Shown here one piece after another: positions 1 through 42,308 of a stretch of DNA of 64,000 bases (position 1 is the first letter of the stretch; each line of letters begins with the position of its first letter). Both the position numbers and the translations under genes were made by a program. The stretch comes from Cololabis saira (lineage: Eukaryota; Chordata; Actinopteri; Beloniformes; Belonidae), in NCBI RefSeq assembly GCF_033807715.1, contig NC_084599.1:10831625-10895624 (forward strand), read 5' to 3'. The notes below the pieces were generated by a model. It searched no databases and was not told the origin of the DNA. It saw nothing but the letters and a program-made list of their open reading frames with translations.

Positions 1-424
1 TTGTGAAATCTGTCCTTTCTGGAGTTTGAGCTTTTTAACCTTAAATGCAATTCTACAGTTTGACCACAAGGAGGCAGAGTTCTCATGTGAGATATTTCAT
101 AATTGTGTTGTTTCTGTCATGTTAATGATGCAGTCTTTTTACCAGACAATAGAAGTTATAAACATATAATAATATTTAATACATTTGACTATTGAAGGGA
201 AACTTTTACTTAAATGTTTAATGGACAACAAATTAATTAAATTTTTTTTCTTACATTGTTAATCAGATGACTATCATTTCTTCCAGTCAGTACCTCAGAG
301 CTTCACACATTCTGGAGCATGCACTTTTAAGCTCCTATTATCCTGGAATTTGACCCCTGTCTGTCTGCTATTCTTTCCTGATGGGTGGTTTGCATAAATC
401 ATATCTGATGTGCACTGTGAACAG
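1..424 (+). other. Intron of the rex1bd-like gene (partial)
   Basis: AT-rich noncoding sequence upstream of the first visible exon. A weak pyrimidine stretch lies at 355-380. I see no other feature here. Confidence 0.45.
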
Positions 425-802
425 ACAGCCAAACTGCAGCTCGCCAAACAACAGGCCCAGGATCACCCAGAGGATGAAGACTGTCAAGAAAAGATTCAGG
501 AGATCAAACACGAGTAAGAGCAGCTTTTATCACTCCAATGTTTGCTGTCTCAGCTCCCTGTTGGCACATTCACTCACTCGTGTAAAACCAGCGTCCTGCT
601 CAGATCAGAGAGACTGGAACCATGTATGAGATTATATTTTGCTGCAACTGTAATTTTATTTTCCTGGGTCATAACTAATGCACATTTGGGGTTATAAAAT
701 AAAGGTGTATCTGCTCTTTCCTTGTTCAGGATCATCAAGAACCAAGAGGCTCTAAGTGAGATCATGCAGGACTTCAAGTATGATTCAGAGGAGTGTGATT
801 GA
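425..802 (+). CDS. rex1bd: rex1bd-like gene, last two coding exons (3' part of gene)
   Basis: Two exons are visible: about 425-513 and 730-802 (TGA at 800-802). The first follows an AG at 423-424 and ends at donor GA|GTAAGA. The second follows TTGTTCAG. Joined in frame they encode a charged, probably helical tail containing KLQLAKQQAQDHPEDEDCQE and, after the junction, IIKNQEALSEIMQDF, ending in acidic SEECD. This fits, from memory, the C-terminus of REX1BD (Required for excision 1-B domain protein, human C19orf60), a small protein of poorly known role that is named after an algal DNA-repair gene. The position next to crlf1 and the + orientation match the human locus, and this carries much of the weight. 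The earlier exons lie outside the window. The acceptor could instead be the AG at 427-428. A different coiled-coil protein cannot be excluded from this short tail. Confidence 0.68.
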
Positions 803-1130
803 CAGCTGAGCAGAGGGAAGTGAGCTGCAGCCCTTTGACATCGTGATGTGACAGGTCGACTCCACCCCGCTGCATCTTCCATCTCTGCCTCCTCAGCTGC
901 TTTTATTGATCTGCCTGTGGCTCCACCCTGCTCTCTGCTGCAGAGGCCTGGGTCTGTATGTGTAGTCATGCTTGTTTTACTGCACTGCTCAGCCAAAAAA
1001 GAAAAAAAAAAGAAAAGCCACAGCGAGAGGCACCGTTTATGACTTAAATCATTTTAAGATGTTCAACTACCTTTGTGTACATGATGAGTTGCATTTTTTA
1101 CATAATAAAGACGCTTTACAAAATTTGCTT
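803..1130 (+). other. 3' UTR and poly(A) signal of the rex1bd-like gene
   Basis: This is noncoding sequence after the TGA at 800-802. An AATAAA hexamer lies at 1104-1109, so cleavage is expected at about 1120-1135. No other good signal precedes it. Confidence 0.5.
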
Positions 1131-1269
1131 TACTTCTTGACCATTAGCCAACTTGTACAGTAAAAGTATGTTAGTGATACAATTAGGCTTAAATATGCAG
1201 TTACAAAAATATAGGTAATAATTACAAAGCTTTGAGCAAATACTGTAGTTAGTTTGGGAAATGAACAAA

Positions 1270-2960
1270 AAAAAAATCATTCAACTATAAACTATTAATG
1301 AGTGTGCTTAAGCTGGTAACACACAATTATACATTCTTCTCTTTATTTAATACAACCATTAAGCATTAACAATACAAGTGGGAAAAGTAAGTGAACCCTT
1401 GGAGCTAATAGCTGATTAAACATGCTCTGACTGCAGTGACTACAAGCCAAAACGCTCATAGTTCCGCTGATTCATACATCTGGTGTAAACCCCACAGAGA
1501 CGGAGACGCTCTGCGGTGGACGAGCTGAGATGCCCGGTCTTATGACCTGCTGCTTCACCCAACTTCTGCTGATCTTCACCTTTGGACAGTCACTCTGACA
1601 TTATCCTGTAGGACAGTGGTTCCCAACCTTTTTTTCCTTGGAGCCCACCCTACTTGTGTCTAAGACCAACCAGGCCCCCCGACCCGTACGTACTAGCACC
1701 AAAAGAGTAAACTTATTCGTTACAAACCTTTAATTGAAAAAATGAACATTAATTATGTTTTTTTTATACATTTCTCTTTGGTTTACCCTGTACTTTGTTT
1801 TTCTCACCTTCCTTTTGTGTCACCAATGTATAAAATACACACAGAAAATAATTGCAAGGACATAAAAATATTTCTGAAAAATGTCTCTTTTAATATGAGA
1901 GCAACATTTTTTTAACATTTTTCCTTTAACAACCTGTCAGAGTAGTAGTATGATTAAATGTTGAATAACGATATAATAATACGTTTTTAAGTTTTTATCC
2001 TGATAAATAACTTAGTATTTTAAAATGACCAAAATATATTTTCTAAGTGGGTTTATACAGACTTGGATTACAGTATTCCATTAGGTGTGTTATTATGATT
2101 TTTTATTTATTTAACGTGCGCAAATATAATTTTTACAACTGCATAATTTCAAAGCAGACAAAGTTTCGCTCCCCCCCAGAGATCTCTGGCGCCCCCCCAG
2201 GGGGGGCCCGGACCCCAGGTTGGGAGACACTGCTGTAGGAGATTGATGAATTTAGGAATTAATTTTCCCTCTCAGTGATGGCAAGTGGTCCATGGTAGGA
2301 AGACCCAGGTAGGGTGCTCTTCCCTAATTAATCACCACTGGGATCATGTTTGGTGAGCTGTGACTCTCTCATGGAGAGTACTGAGTATTCCTGAACAGAT
2401 CAATACTTGCTCCATCAGTCCACAAGATATTTTCTCCGTAACTTTGTAGATTACCGAGGGGCTCTTTGGCAAACATTTGGGAGAGCAGCGAGGACTCCTG
2501 TGCTTGGCCGTACGGTCCTTAAAAATTACATTTGCTAGTTTCATAATTAGATATTTTGGGCATTTCTGGTGACACCTGCAACCTTTAATTGTTACTTGTG
2601 GAGGTTTCTACAGTTTTTTGGGGTCACGTTGACTGGCTGCCACAGAGCTAAACTTTTTATACGGGTTGATGGATGTCTAAACACTTTCTGTCCTTATCCA
2701 GCCTTTTGCAGGTCAATCACTCTTGATCATATGTGTTTGGACATCTCCTTTTAAGTTCACACCACAGTATGGCTTTCATCAGCAGATGCCTCTTGTGAAT
2801 AAGGTAAATGTAAAATGTTTCATCAGTAAAAGTAGCTGTAAACCTCACCTCCAAGACCAGTTTATTAATGCGACTCCTACTGCAAACCACGGGCTCCAAT
2901 AAGCTTTCACTGAGTTCATAAATCTTAAGGGTTCACTTACTTTTCCAGTCAGTTGTAAAA
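1270..2960 (-). mobile_element. Decayed Tc1-like transposon, split by a hAT-type element
   Basis: The inner terminal motif GTAAGTGAACCCTTGG (about 1388-1403) recurs inverted as AAGGGTTCACTTACTTTTCC (about 2927-2946). This is the hallmark end sequence of a widespread teleost Tc1/mariner-like family, recognised from memory. The interior has the family flavour (for example CACCCAACTTCTGCTGATCT near 1556, and a CATCAGTCCACAAGATATTTT stretch near 2413), but no intact transposase frame remains on either strand. A separate 619-bp hAT-like element is inserted at 1614-2232. The outer limits are approximate because the long terminal repeats are degraded. Confidence 0.6.
1614..2232. mobile_element. hAT-like MITE, CAGTGGTTCCCAACC family, copy 1
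   Basis: It starts CAGTGGTTCCCAACC and ends AGGTTGGGAGACACTG, an imperfect terminal inverted repeat. A perfect 8-bp target duplication CTGTAGGA flanks it (1606-1613 and 2233-2240). The 8-bp duplication and CAG...CTG ends are typical of hAT elements. There is no transposase, so it is non-autonomous. It lies inside the Tc1-like element and is therefore younger. Confidence 0.85.
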
Positions 2961-3288
2961 GTTTGAAGAGGGCATTCAGCTTGAGATGTTTATGAAAGAC
3001 GGATCAAAATATTTTGCTGTTATTGTCGGCTGGAATATTTTATACAATTGAAAACAGATCTACGCGACATCTGTGGAAACGGCAGAAAAAGGCTGCTTTG
3101 TCCCGCTCGTGTTATCTTCCACCAAGGCCTTGTAAAACTCGAGTGAAGCCTTTATGACCAAACATTGCTGAGTCCTTCGAGTGGGGATTTGGACGCCTCA
3201 CACGGCTGGGACCTTCATGTCCAGTGTCTGTCATTGTCTCTTCATACAGCTCTTAAATGAAACACCACAGTGGTGCTGATCCTTTGTG

Positions 3289-17721
<14,433 letters not shown>

Positions 17722-18224
17722 AGTTTATGAGCTGGGCTTCTTCTCTTTTCCTGCTCCTGTCTCCTTTTTTTTAAGTTTCCACGTTGCACAGCAGGCAGAG
17801 AGAGGTAGAGTTGCAGAGGGATCTGCGCAGCTTCACAGTTCAGACTGACTGCAGGGAGTTTAGCCTGGATGTGTGCATCTCTGCAGCGGCTGCAACACCG
17901 AGGTTCTCGATATGCTCCTCCCTTGGTTTCCCACATAGTCTAAAGTCATTAGGTTTCCTCAGCATGTCCCCTCCCAGATATGCACACGCACACCTACATA
18001 CCCACAAGACATCCACACCAGAGCAAATCAACACACTCAGAGTCCAATGAATGATGCCATGGAGGCTGCATTTAATCAGGTCGGATTTCAAACTTTGTAA
18101 ACACGTTAAAATGTCCTTATTTCCCCATATATCTATAAACATGATCAGATTTGCCCACAGATTATATAACTTGAACTCTAAAGCTGAGGTATGGGATCTT
18201 TATGGCTCGGTATGTAGGGTGACC
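17722..18224 (-). promoter_or_regulatory. crlf1 5' flank and probable promoter
   Basis: Sequence immediately upstream of the crlf1 start on the minus strand. The transcription start was not located, and no TATA box in a convincing position was seen. The call rests on position only. Confidence 0.35.
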
Positions 18225-18232
18225 CTTTGGAG

Positions 18233-19134
18233 CAGTGGTCCTCACTCCTGGTCCTAAAATTGAGAGCCGCTGTCCTGCATGTTTTTGATGTTTCCCTGCT
18301 CCAGTAAACCCTGATACAGATGACTGCGTCACCAACAGAACTGTGCAGACCTGGAGGAAAGATTGGTGATGACCACCAGGGCAGCTGACAGTCCTGCCGG
18401 GGCCCCGGACAAAATAATCTAAGATGGGCCCCCCTGCGCCCGGATCTCTCCTTCTCCTCTTCCTCTCCTCTCCCTCTGCTCTTCAGGTTTTTATACAAGC
18501 TAATGGACGTTAACATTAGAGCTAGCCAGTTAGGTTAAGTTACAAGGTTGGTAAACGTTGGCTGTGCTGTTTCTTACCTTGCTCTACGCTGACTTTATTA
18601 ATTCCAGCTTCACCGTCACCCCCTTTTTAAAATATTTGTGTAGAGAATCTCTGAGGCCTCTATTTTCTTCTTCTCTTTTCTCTTCTTTTCTGAGCTCCGG
18701 ACTTGTGCTGACCGGACATTTTGACCATTCTAATGGTTGAATTAAATGATAACATCAAATTTTGATCAGCGGCCAAACCATTTTTGTGTTGGGGGTTCTT
18801 GACCACAAGGACAATTAGGAAGAAAACAAATAACAAGCTTTTATGTAACTCAAATACTACATATTTTTTTTTCCACAAATAGGCATATTTTGAAACATTT
18901 TGAAAAATGATTCCATAATTTAATGAGAATAAAAAAAAAATTTAAAAAAAATGTTTTTTGTTTTTTTTCTTCAGTTCTGGGCCCCCCCCTACCCTGGGCC
19001 CGGGACAACAGACCCGTTTGTCCCCCCTATCGGCGGCCGTGATGACCACTAATTAGAATCAGGTGTGTTGATGCAGGGAAACATCAAAAACATGCAGGAC
19101 AGCAGCTCTCCAGGACCAGGAGTGAGGACCACTG
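18233..19134. mobile_element. hAT-like MITE, CAGTGGTCCTCACTCCTGG ends, interrupted
   Basis: Ends are CAGTGGTCCTCACTCCTGG and CCAGGAGTGAGGACCACTG (exact inverse). Flanks CTTTGGAG (18225-18232) and CTTTAGGG (19135-19142) look like a mutated 8-bp duplication. The inverted repeat continues inward (CATGTTTTTGATGTTTCCCT and its inverse). A second element (18377-19041) splits it. Confidence 0.82.
18377..19041. mobile_element. hAT-like element nested inside another
   Basis: Ends CAGGGCAGCTGACAG and CTATCGGCGGCCGTG match as inverted repeats with four mismatches in 15. A perfect 8-bp target duplication ATGACCAC lies at 18369-18376 and 19042-19049. Removing it restores the outer element. GGGCCCC-rich blocks lie near both ends. 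Confidence 0.75.
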
Positions 19135-19680
19135 CTTTAGGGCAAACTGCAGACATTTCAGGAAACAGTTAATCAGATCTGCACATCAGCTTGAAGGAAG
19201 TTTAGATAATTCCTCTGTACAGCTTTGTACAGCTCGGAAATATTAATGATTTTTGCTCATATACCTTTAAGCATCAGGTCCTTCGACATTCCTACTGAAT
19301 AAAAGTCAAGATGAATCCAACATATTCTGGGTGATACTTGCTGAGATGTTTAATCTCCTTTGGTTCATGGACATAAGTTGCTGTTCAGATTTGGAATTCA
19401 CTCCATTATGGAAAGATATCCTGACATGGGCGCAGGTTAAACCATTATTTGGTTTAATCCACACGTAAAACATTTCTGGATAGTTTTTGCATGTCCTTAC
19501 TTCGCCACATAATTGTTTGGTAACTGCAGGAAGCAGAAATATGTATATATATTTTTGAAGAGCAGCTATTTGTCTTTGAAGCACTGCCGCACACTTCCTG
19601 ATAATAGACATGTGAACATTAACATAACCGGTCTGTAAGAGCCATTTAGTTTGTTATTTGCTACCGATGGTCCTTTAAGA

Positions 19681-20301
19681 CAGCGGTTCCCAACCTTTTT
19701 TCCTTGGAGCCCCCCCCCTACTTGTGTCTAAGACCAGCCAGGCCCCCCGACCCGTACATACCAGCACCAAAAGATTAAAGTGATTTGTTACAAATCTTTA
19801 ATTGAAAAAAATAACATTAATTATGGTTTTTTTATACATTTCTCTTTGGTTTACCCTGTATACAGATGACTTTGTTTTTCTCGCCTTCATTTTGTGTCAC
19901 CAATGTATAAAATACACACAAAACATAATTGCAAGGACATAAAATAATTTCTGAAAAATGTATCTCTTAATATGAGAGCAAAAATAAAAAAAAATGTTCC
20001 TTTAACAATCTGTTGGAGTAGTAGTAATTAAATGTTGAATAATGATATAATAATACGTTTTTAAGTTTGTATCCTGCTAAAAATAATTTAGAAATATATT
20101 TTGGTCATTTTAAAATACTAAGTGGGTTTATACAGACTTGGATTACAGTATTCCATTAGGTGTGTTATTATGATTTTTTATTTATTTAACATGTGTAAAT
20201 ATAATTTTTACAACTCCTCAAAGCAGACAAAGTTTTGCGCCCCCCCAGATATCTCTGGCGCCCCCCCAGGGGGGGCCCGGACCCCAGGTTGGGAGACTCT
20301 G
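19681..20301. mobile_element. hAT-like MITE, CAGTGGTTCCCAACC family, copy 3
   Basis: It starts CAGCGGTTCCCAACC and ends AGGTTGGGAGACTCTG, with target duplication CTTTAAGA (19673-19680 and 20302-20309). Its length and interior (GGGTTTATACAGACTTGG and onward) match copy 1 almost throughout. Confidence 0.86.
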
Positions 20302-20309
20302 CTTTAAGA

Positions 20310-21660
20310 CACCTTCTTCTTGGGGTGGTTAAGCTTCAGTTTCCTCCTGCTGAACACAAACTGTCTGTTACCTGTGAGAGGTTGTATCTAAAGTATTTGG
20401 AGGTGGTTTTGTAACTTTTATTGCTCTAATAAGTCTTATGAAACTATTTCCATAAAGTCCTTAGATATGAGAGAGTACACTTCCACAGACATGTGGTATG
20501 AGGAACTTTGGCAGATCCTTCTATTTCAGGTAAAACAACGCTTGTTAACACCTGACTTTCCTCTTGCCGAAAATACCAGATTTTAATTTCAACTTCAAAT
20601 GCTCTCCTAATCGTAAATATTTACATTTTGCCGCCCATAGACCAGTAAAATAATAAATAAATGACAATATTTAACTTTTATATTTAATTTATTTTCATTT
20701 TTTCCTCATTCCTCAGTTGGAAGCTGTTTAAGGATTGTGAATATCAAATACAATCCTAGTAAATACTTATTCAAATATATAACTTAAGACATATAGTCAT
20801 GTGTTTTAGGAATTTTGACTTTCTCTTAAATAACAGACCAGATAACAGACAAAACTAATGTTTAAACTGATCTAATACATCATTTTACAGAGCCCTTTCG
20901 TGCTGTATGTAGACGATGCAGATGCATGAATCCCCCAAAGCCACTAGGGGGCCCCCAAGTTACAAGGTCAACCTCACTATTTTCTTGAAAATATACAAGT
21001 TTACAGGATTAGTATTTCAGTGTTTTCCCTTACAAATGTATCAATTTGTAAAATCTAATGGATATTTTTCTTTTTTGTTTTTGTGATTTTTCAACTTTGT
21101 TTGTTTATCCCTTTACAGGGCAGTCAATAAAACATATTGCATTTTAAAAATATATTATTAGAGAATATTAAAGGAACATTTTTATTCTGCAACTTCTTTT
21201 TAAAAGAAAAAGTATGTAACACTGCAGAAGTTGCCAAATATGGTTATGTGGCCTGCAAAAGGTAAAAAAGTAAGATATTCTGAATGTTTTCATGGGAAAT
21301 ATTTGAGTTCATTAAAGTCAGAAAATCTGAATTTTTGCTCACAAATTTATGAGTTTATTCTGCACATTCCCTCAAGTGGTCCCAATACTCCATTGTACTA
21401 GCTCAGCCAGAGTCAGATACTTAAATTTCTAGGTTTATTTTCTAAGATCAGCTTGAATTTGACCTTTATTTTGTCAGGTAGCTTTTTTTTCTTCTTTTTT
21501 TAAAGAAGAAAAAAGCTTTAATCACCAATTGATTAAAGCATCACTAGATTTTATTTAAGGGGTAGCCTTGTGAACCCCCCCCCCCCAAAAAAAAGCCCCC
21601 CAAAACCAGAAAATCTCCCTGATAATGTACAGTTCATCCATCAATTATCAATACTCCTAT
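20310..21660. other. Intergenic, crlf1-tmem59l
   Basis: AT-rich sequence with no supported gene. Homopolymer blocks C(10)A(8) and C(6) lie near 21577-21602. I see nothing else. Confidence 0.45.
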
Positions 21661-21663
21661 GGG

Positions 21664-22012
21664 CAGCTTAAAAATCACCAGTTAACCTGAAATGTTTGTG
21701 GACTGTGGGAGGAAACCAGAGTACCAGGATAAACCCCACACAAGCACAGGGAGACGTGCTCAGGAAGGCTCCTGGTGGGATTCCAAATGGTAATTTTTTT
21801 TGCTGCAAGGCAGCAGTGCCAACCATCAAGCCACCACGCTGGCCATATTGTATAATATATATTATTTGCCAAAAACACTTTTACCACTCTGCGATGGACT
21901 GGCGACATGTCCAGGGGGAACCCCTGCCTCTCGCCTGTGATGAGCTGGATAGGCTCCAGCAGACCCCCGTGACCCTGTGAAGGATAAAGCGGCTATAGAA
22001 AATGGATGGATG
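21664..22012 (+). mobile_element. LINE-like 3' fragment ending in GGATGGATGG
   Basis: Contains GATGGACTGGCGACATGTCC and GTGATGAGCTGGATAGGCTC, and ends AAAATGGATGGATGGGTGG. This module is seen very often in teleost genomes, and I read it as the 3' part of a non-LTR element. The exact family is not assigned. Related pieces lie at 31237-31352 (inverted) and 41046-41431. Confidence 0.55.
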
Positions 22013-22104
22013 GGTGGACTTTTACCACTTTAAATGTTTATTACAGTTTTAGCACTTTTATCAAACAAGAATATATAATTGACAAACCACTAAATCTTGA
22101 CAGA

Positions 22105-22605
22105 ATCCTCATGGGGGCCCTCCACGCCGGGAGCTTGGTCTGCCTACGGGGGGCTGTCCAGGCCTGGATAGTTGGGGGTCCTACTGTCCTGGCCTGGATG
22201 GTTGGGGGTCCTGCTGTCCTGGATAGTTGGGGGTCCTGATCCAGGGCTTTATAGTCGTGGTGTGGGCCCCTCTCTGTCTGGGTGGGGGGGTCTCTGCGGC
22301 GGCGTCCCCTGTAGTCCTGGGCTTGGACGGGTCTCGGTGTGGATGGCTCCCATAGGATGGTGTTTCCTCACCTGGTCTATCAGTGCTCAGTCATACTCCA
22401 TTTTTATCACAAGGGTGGGGAGGTGCCGGGTGTGTCTGCATCTGAATAGTATGCTGTGTGTATGTGTGTGTTGGTAGTAGAAATGAGGGTACGGGGAGTG
22501 GGGGGGTCAAGGGAGATTGTTTCTTTTACTTATTAATGTAAAGCACTTTGTGTTGCACTCTACCTGTATGAAAAGTGCTATATAAATAAATAAAGTTTAA
22601 GTTTA
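22105..22605 (+). mobile_element. Retroelement-like 3' tail with GTTGGGGGTCCTG units
   Basis: Three diverged copies of a GG(A/T)TAGTTGGGGGTCCTG-type unit are followed by AAAGCACTTTGTGTTGCACT and GAAAAGTGCTATATAAATAA, a tail common in fish retroelements. The assignment is from memory of the tail only. Confidence 0.45.
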
Positions 22606-22679
22606 AGAATACTGGGAAACTGCTCTCTGTTTTTATAAAGTTTTGGCTCATTTTTCTGAGCTGAACTACACTTGTTTCA

Positions 22680-23109
22680 GCGGACTCCTTCCATCCATCC
22701 ATCTGGTAACATGAATAGTTGATGAACCTTCAGCGCTTCAACAAACGGCCCATCTGCACCAGCACTCCTGCAGCACAGCTGCCGCCCGCAACTCGCCCCT
22801 TATTACCTCCTGCGTCCCCCGTGAAAGTCATCAATGCCACATTATATGCACTGCAGTGAAGACGACTCTGCAGGTTAACTTTACAGAGGGGACGGCGCCT
22901 GCGTGGTGATGATGCTGATGCGGGTGACGCCACGAGCATCATCAGCAGCAGCAGCAGCAGAGGCAGCAGCAGCTGACGCGGACAGGACCAGGCTGATCAG
23001 CAGCATTATCAGCATCAGCAGCAGCAGAGGCATCAGAGGCATCAGCAGCAGCAGAGGAACCAGCAGAGGAACCAGCAGCTCCAGCTCGACTCCCCGGTCC
23101 TCTCTCACG
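22680..23109 (+). promoter_or_regulatory. tmem59l 5' flank / 5' UTR, GC-richer with CAG/ATC runs
   Basis: A clear rise in GC content relative to the surroundings, with repeated CAGCAG and CATCAG triplets (22935-23080). It ends at the tmem59l start. An in-frame upstream ATG at 22903 opens a Ser/Ala/Arg-rich extension that joins the gene's frame. Confidence 0.45.
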
Positions 23110-38661
<15,552 letters not shown>

Positions 38662-40240
38662 GACGAGCCGGTGGGAGAGCTGCTGTCTCGTTTCCTGTGG
38701 TAACCGTGTCTAAACTCGGTGGCCGGTCAGTGACACAAACACATCACGCCAGTTTTCAAAGTTTTCAAAACCTACTCTAAAAAGCATGGCACCCCATCCG
38801 TCATTTAAATCATGAAAAACATCTAGCTTTTATGGATCAGATGGGTTTTTCAAGTCGCCACACCTGTCGTGCATTTGATTTCCTTGTACAGTCCAGATTC
38901 CTGCAAGCACATTCTCAGATTATCAGTAATGATCCCCCTGCTCTTTGAACACTGATGAGACGGTGCCCTTGTCTCAGAGACACACAAAGACGAGCGGAGA
39001 GGATAGATTACTGCAGTGCTCTCACTTTAGTTTACCATGTCTAGTCTGGATAAATGCTGAGATTCATGTAAATGTAATTTTCTTTGTTCTCACAGAGTTA
39101 GGATTAATTAAAAAGGCTCCCTCTGAGCACAGGGATCAAAGAAGTCAGAGAGAGGAGCTCTCGCTGCAGGAAATAAATACTGTAGCTTACACTTTATGAT
39201 CTGTTTACATAATCGGCATTATGAGCTACTCAGAAATATTGCCTCCGTGAATGGCCGCGAAATTGAAAATCATCTTCTTGACAGGGTTCTCAGGTGAGTG
39301 ATCATTGCCAGAGAAACAAAAACTAAATTAGAGTGTTTTATAATCTAATTCCTGCGTGTGTGGATGTTTCTGCAGCGTGTATTCATCTCTGGAGAACAAA
39401 TTCAAAGAGTTAGAGCCAGCTGTGCTGTGTGAGAATGATTTATCCTCTTGTCTATTTACTCTCAATCTTCAACATGAGTTATCATTTTAACATGAGCGTC
39501 ATAGAAGTGCCATGAACAGTTACTGCATCGTACAAATGTAAATCCTCTATGTGTGAATTCATTGCAATACAGGCTGGATAAAGACTTGCAGAAGGATGTT
39601 TGCACCTATTACTGTATCATAATTACAATATTATTATTATTATTATTATCATACTATGGTTCTTATATCACTTCCAGGAGTTTGTAGCTGTTACATGTGC
39701 CATGTGCTTTCTGATAGCTGACTATTTTATATGTCCTAGGAGCACATACTGAAGGATAAACCCTGTAACAATGTGTAATGCAAAGCTTTTCATATAGATC
39801 TTTGTTATTAAACAGAGTTGCACAGTCTTAGAGAAGAGATTGTGTTTTCCTCTCAGTGCTTTTGATGTCCTGTGATGCTCTCCTTTAACCCAGGCTATGT
39901 AGACGATAAACTGTGCATGCCAGTAATTCTTTGATAGTTTATCCTAACTGCGCGCCATGCTGATGTGGCACAGCTTTACTGTACTCTTGTTCTTTTCATT
40001 CGATTTGATTTGACTCTTTGTGTTAATATTTATAGTAAACACTGAATAGATTGTGAAATGGTGAATGATAATATCCTCATGATTTACAGGAATTAATCTT
40101 GATTAAAAAGCCATCTGATCAATACAAGTATTGGTTCAAGCTGAAGGTACCGGTATGTCACAAGGAGTGTGCTAGTGAGGGTGTACACTTTTTTTGGATG
40201 GTCTGTTGATTTTCAGTAAATAATGCATACAACATGATGA
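38662..40240 (+). other. tmem59l 3' UTR and downstream sequence
   Basis: No further coding sequence. An AATAAA hexamer lies at 39172-39177 and another at about 40241. Which is used was not determined. A (TTA)n run lies near 39633-39651. Confidence 0.4.
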
Positions 40241-40846
40241 AATAAACAGTTTTCATTGTAAATAACACATGCAAGTGGGATTCTTTTCTTTTAGAAAGTA
40301 GAATATAAACTTCTTGAATGATTCGCAGTATAGAGTTTGAGTGCATTTGTGTTTGCATGTAATTACATATGAATCTAGCTTGTTTCCTTTAAGAATAAAC
40401 CGAAATATGTAGAGGCAAGAACATTTATCTAAGGTTATACCTGAAGAATCATGGTCGTCCCTCCTGAGCATCTTACAGAACTATGGCTGTTTATATGCTG
40501 TTATGAGAGCTGCCTCTCCTGCAGAGAGGGGTTTTGCAAGAATGTGGGAGCACAGATTTGCCTCTGGGCCGGTGCATTAAACCCAGCTCACAGTCTGCTT
40601 TCCAGTTCATCAGTGTGGCGTTTGACCAGGGTGGAAACCAGGGTGGAAACCAGGCTCCGAGGCAGGCAAGTCCATTTCATCTGCTCTGCACGGAAACTAA
40701 GCACCTCTGTAGAGACCTTGATAGGAAAAAATTAAAATAAAACCGAATAAATACAATAAAAAAAGAATGTGTTCTCCAAACTGAACATTTGAAAATGAAA
40801 TTGTTTAAATTTAAATCTCATTGTTTTTAGTGATATACAGTGATAT

Positions 40847-40854
<8 letters not shown>

Positions 40855-40940
<86 letters not shown>
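40855..40940. repeat. (TA)n microsatellite
   Basis: About 86 bp of TA dinucleotides. Confidence 0.95.
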
Positions 40941-40943
<3 letters not shown>

Positions 40944-41045
40944 CATTTCTTCTACCAATGTTTTCCAGGATGACGTCATAGTCGTGTGGTAAGTAATTCA
41001 ATCCACTTGGTGGCAGCAAAGTGTAAGAGGTTCAATGAGAATTTT

Positions 41046-41431
41046 ATTGACTTGCTTATTCATAGCTGGCTGATTCAACCATCCATGAATGCCAGTCCAT
41101 CACAGGCAGTCCAACACAGGCAGACTTCAACAATTAAACTAACATGCATGGTTTTGGGACTGTGTAAGGAAAATAGGAGGCCTGTGGGAAAAACCCACAC
41201 AATCACATGGTGAAGATACAAACTCCACAAAGAATTGTCCCAGCAAGAGCGAAACCACGAACCTTCTATCTGTTGTTTTTTTTTTAATGGATTTTACAGT
41301 TCAGATTTTGGGAATATACTGAGTTGATTAAGTTTAGCTAAGTTTGAAAATGTATCAAAGGGTTTTCTTTGAACTGTCTTCATAGAGAGCTGTGATAGGC
41401 GCCAGCTGATCCCTGTGACCCTAAATAAGAA
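41046..41431 (+). mobile_element. LINE-like 3' fragment
   Basis: Contains GTTTTGGGACTGTGTAAGGA, AACCCACACAATCACATGG, GATAGGCGCCAGCTGATCCC and ends GAATAGATGGATG. This matches in order the module at 21664-22012, with decay. Confidence 0.5.
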
Positions 41432-41439
41432 TAGATGGA

Positions 41440-42300
41440 TGTTTGAAATAGACTAATTTTATAGCTTCTTCAACACTACACCTGTACTTTAACACAGTAC
41501 CAACAGAAATAGCCAAGATTATAAACATTATGACCAAAATTCCTTGTTAAATAAAATAACTCCCCTTTTTTTTTCCTTTTCTTTCCTTCTTTTTTTTCTT
41601 TTCTTAAATTCATAACAGATTATTATCAAGAAAGTGCAAGGGCTAAGAAAACAAATGACGCACTGACTGGCCTTCAGCTGCAGGAGACAAAACCATGCAA
41701 AGAAGTTCAGAAGATCAGCTCGAGCTTTGCTCTGCTTCCTGGGGAGAAGAGAAGAGAATAACAGTAAAGAAAACAGAACAGAAGAGAAGAGACAGATGGA
41801 AATGTGTGTAGGCTTCTCTGTCACAGCATCAAGAAAAAGACGAAATACAACCAAATCATAATCAAACACCGAGGAAACAAGGCCAACACGACAGAGCTTC
41901 CAGCACATGTGTCCAATTAGCATAACATGGTGGTTGGCTGCGTGAAAGACAGACAGAGGAAATCTCTAAAACATGCCTCGACTGTGACACATAATCAAAG
42001 AGCAGAAGCCTCTCCACAAGAGGGTGTTGCATTACATCACCCCATGATGTTTTGACTGAATATAATTGAAAGTGGGTGGTGGTGTTGTTGCTGCTACTGG
42101 TCACCATGCATGATGTGGCAGTGGAGGGAGGCAGCACTCTTTATTAACATGACAGCAACAAGCTCATAGACGCCTGATCGTGTCATTTATTTAAAAAAAA
42201 TAAAACTAAATCCAGGCGTGAGAGAGACTGCCGTTTTGAAAATGACTAATGCAGATTTCAGCTGTTCAATCAAAGCAGGTCAACTTGTTGAAATGTCTGG
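41440..42300. other. Intergenic, downstream of tmem59l
   Basis: No supported gene. Poly-pyrimidine TTTCCTTTTCTTTCC runs lie near 41560-41605. Nothing else is seen. Confidence 0.4.
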
Positions 42301-42308
42301 GTTGAAGG

